From: Allolobophora icterica
Lineage: Eukaryota; Annelida; Clitellata; Crassiclitellata; Lumbricidae
Length of the DNA: 64,000 nucleotides
Direction: 5' to 3'
Assembly (NCBI GenBank): GCA_963556255.1
Contig: OY744606.1
Coordinates: 2,387,076 to 2,451,075 of the forward strand
Numbering within the stretch: position 1 is the stretch's first letter; every line of letters starts with the position of its first letter. This document shows, piece by piece, positions 63,970-64,000 of this stretch. Position numbers and translations under genes: made by a program. The notes beneath the pieces are model-generated. The model was not told the DNA's origin. It made no database searches and was given only the letters and a program-made list of their open reading frames with translations.

Positions 63970-64000
63970 CTTGACAACTATACGACGCCTTGTTCAACCT

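Overview
The window is eukaryotic nuclear DNA from a repeat-rich animal genome. It has spliced genes, many microsatellites, a Ty3/gypsy LTR retrotransposon, LINE fragments, tRNA-derived SINEs and several layers of small DNA transposons. The palindrome TAGGCCTA occurs about twenty times, a compositional habit I associate with echinoderms and related marine deuterostomes. Assignment to that group is a low-confidence inference. There are no bacterial operons, no CRISPR array and no rRNA.

Layout. 1-3.4 kb: microsatellites, a pair of 105-bp direct repeats and two head-to-head tRNA-like SINE heads. 3.4-5.8 kb (minus strand): a ZIP (SLC39-type) metal transporter whose cytoplasmic loop is twenty copies of a heptapeptide encoded by a 21-bp minisatellite, with a possible first exon just upstream and an unidentified terminal exon beyond. 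6.2-9.2 kb: MITE, foldback element, long AAT and ATAC arrays. 10,287-22,045 (minus strand): a complete gypsy element with 2.2-kb LTRs that look identical, an ATAT target duplication, PBS, PPT and one uninterrupted 2354-codon gag-pol frame that begins inside the LTR. 22-29.7 kb: a 380-bp ATC array, a CR1/L2-type LINE 3' end, a TA-flanked MITE, a foldback, an hAT-like element and a bZIP-site cluster. 30.2-32.2 kb: an hAT-like element carrying two other transposons, each with its own target duplication. 33.7-45.5 kb (plus strand): a gene whose main exons encode a protein with two zinc fingers and several SUMO-interaction-like motifs; its presumed 5' intron holds diverged satellites. 45.7-64 kb: MITEs, a decayed hAT copy with recognisable transposase C-terminus, minisatellites, two more LINE 3' ends, an isolated coding-looking exon on the minus strand near 59.5 kb, and GGAAT-like simple sequence.

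Only two host genes can be argued for with confidence: the ZIP transporter and the zinc-finger/SIM protein. Almost everything else is mobile DNA or its debris. The LINE, SINE and related 3' ends share a short stem-loop (AGCGCC...GGCGCT) followed by a simple-sequence tail, which explains where many of the microsatellites here came from.
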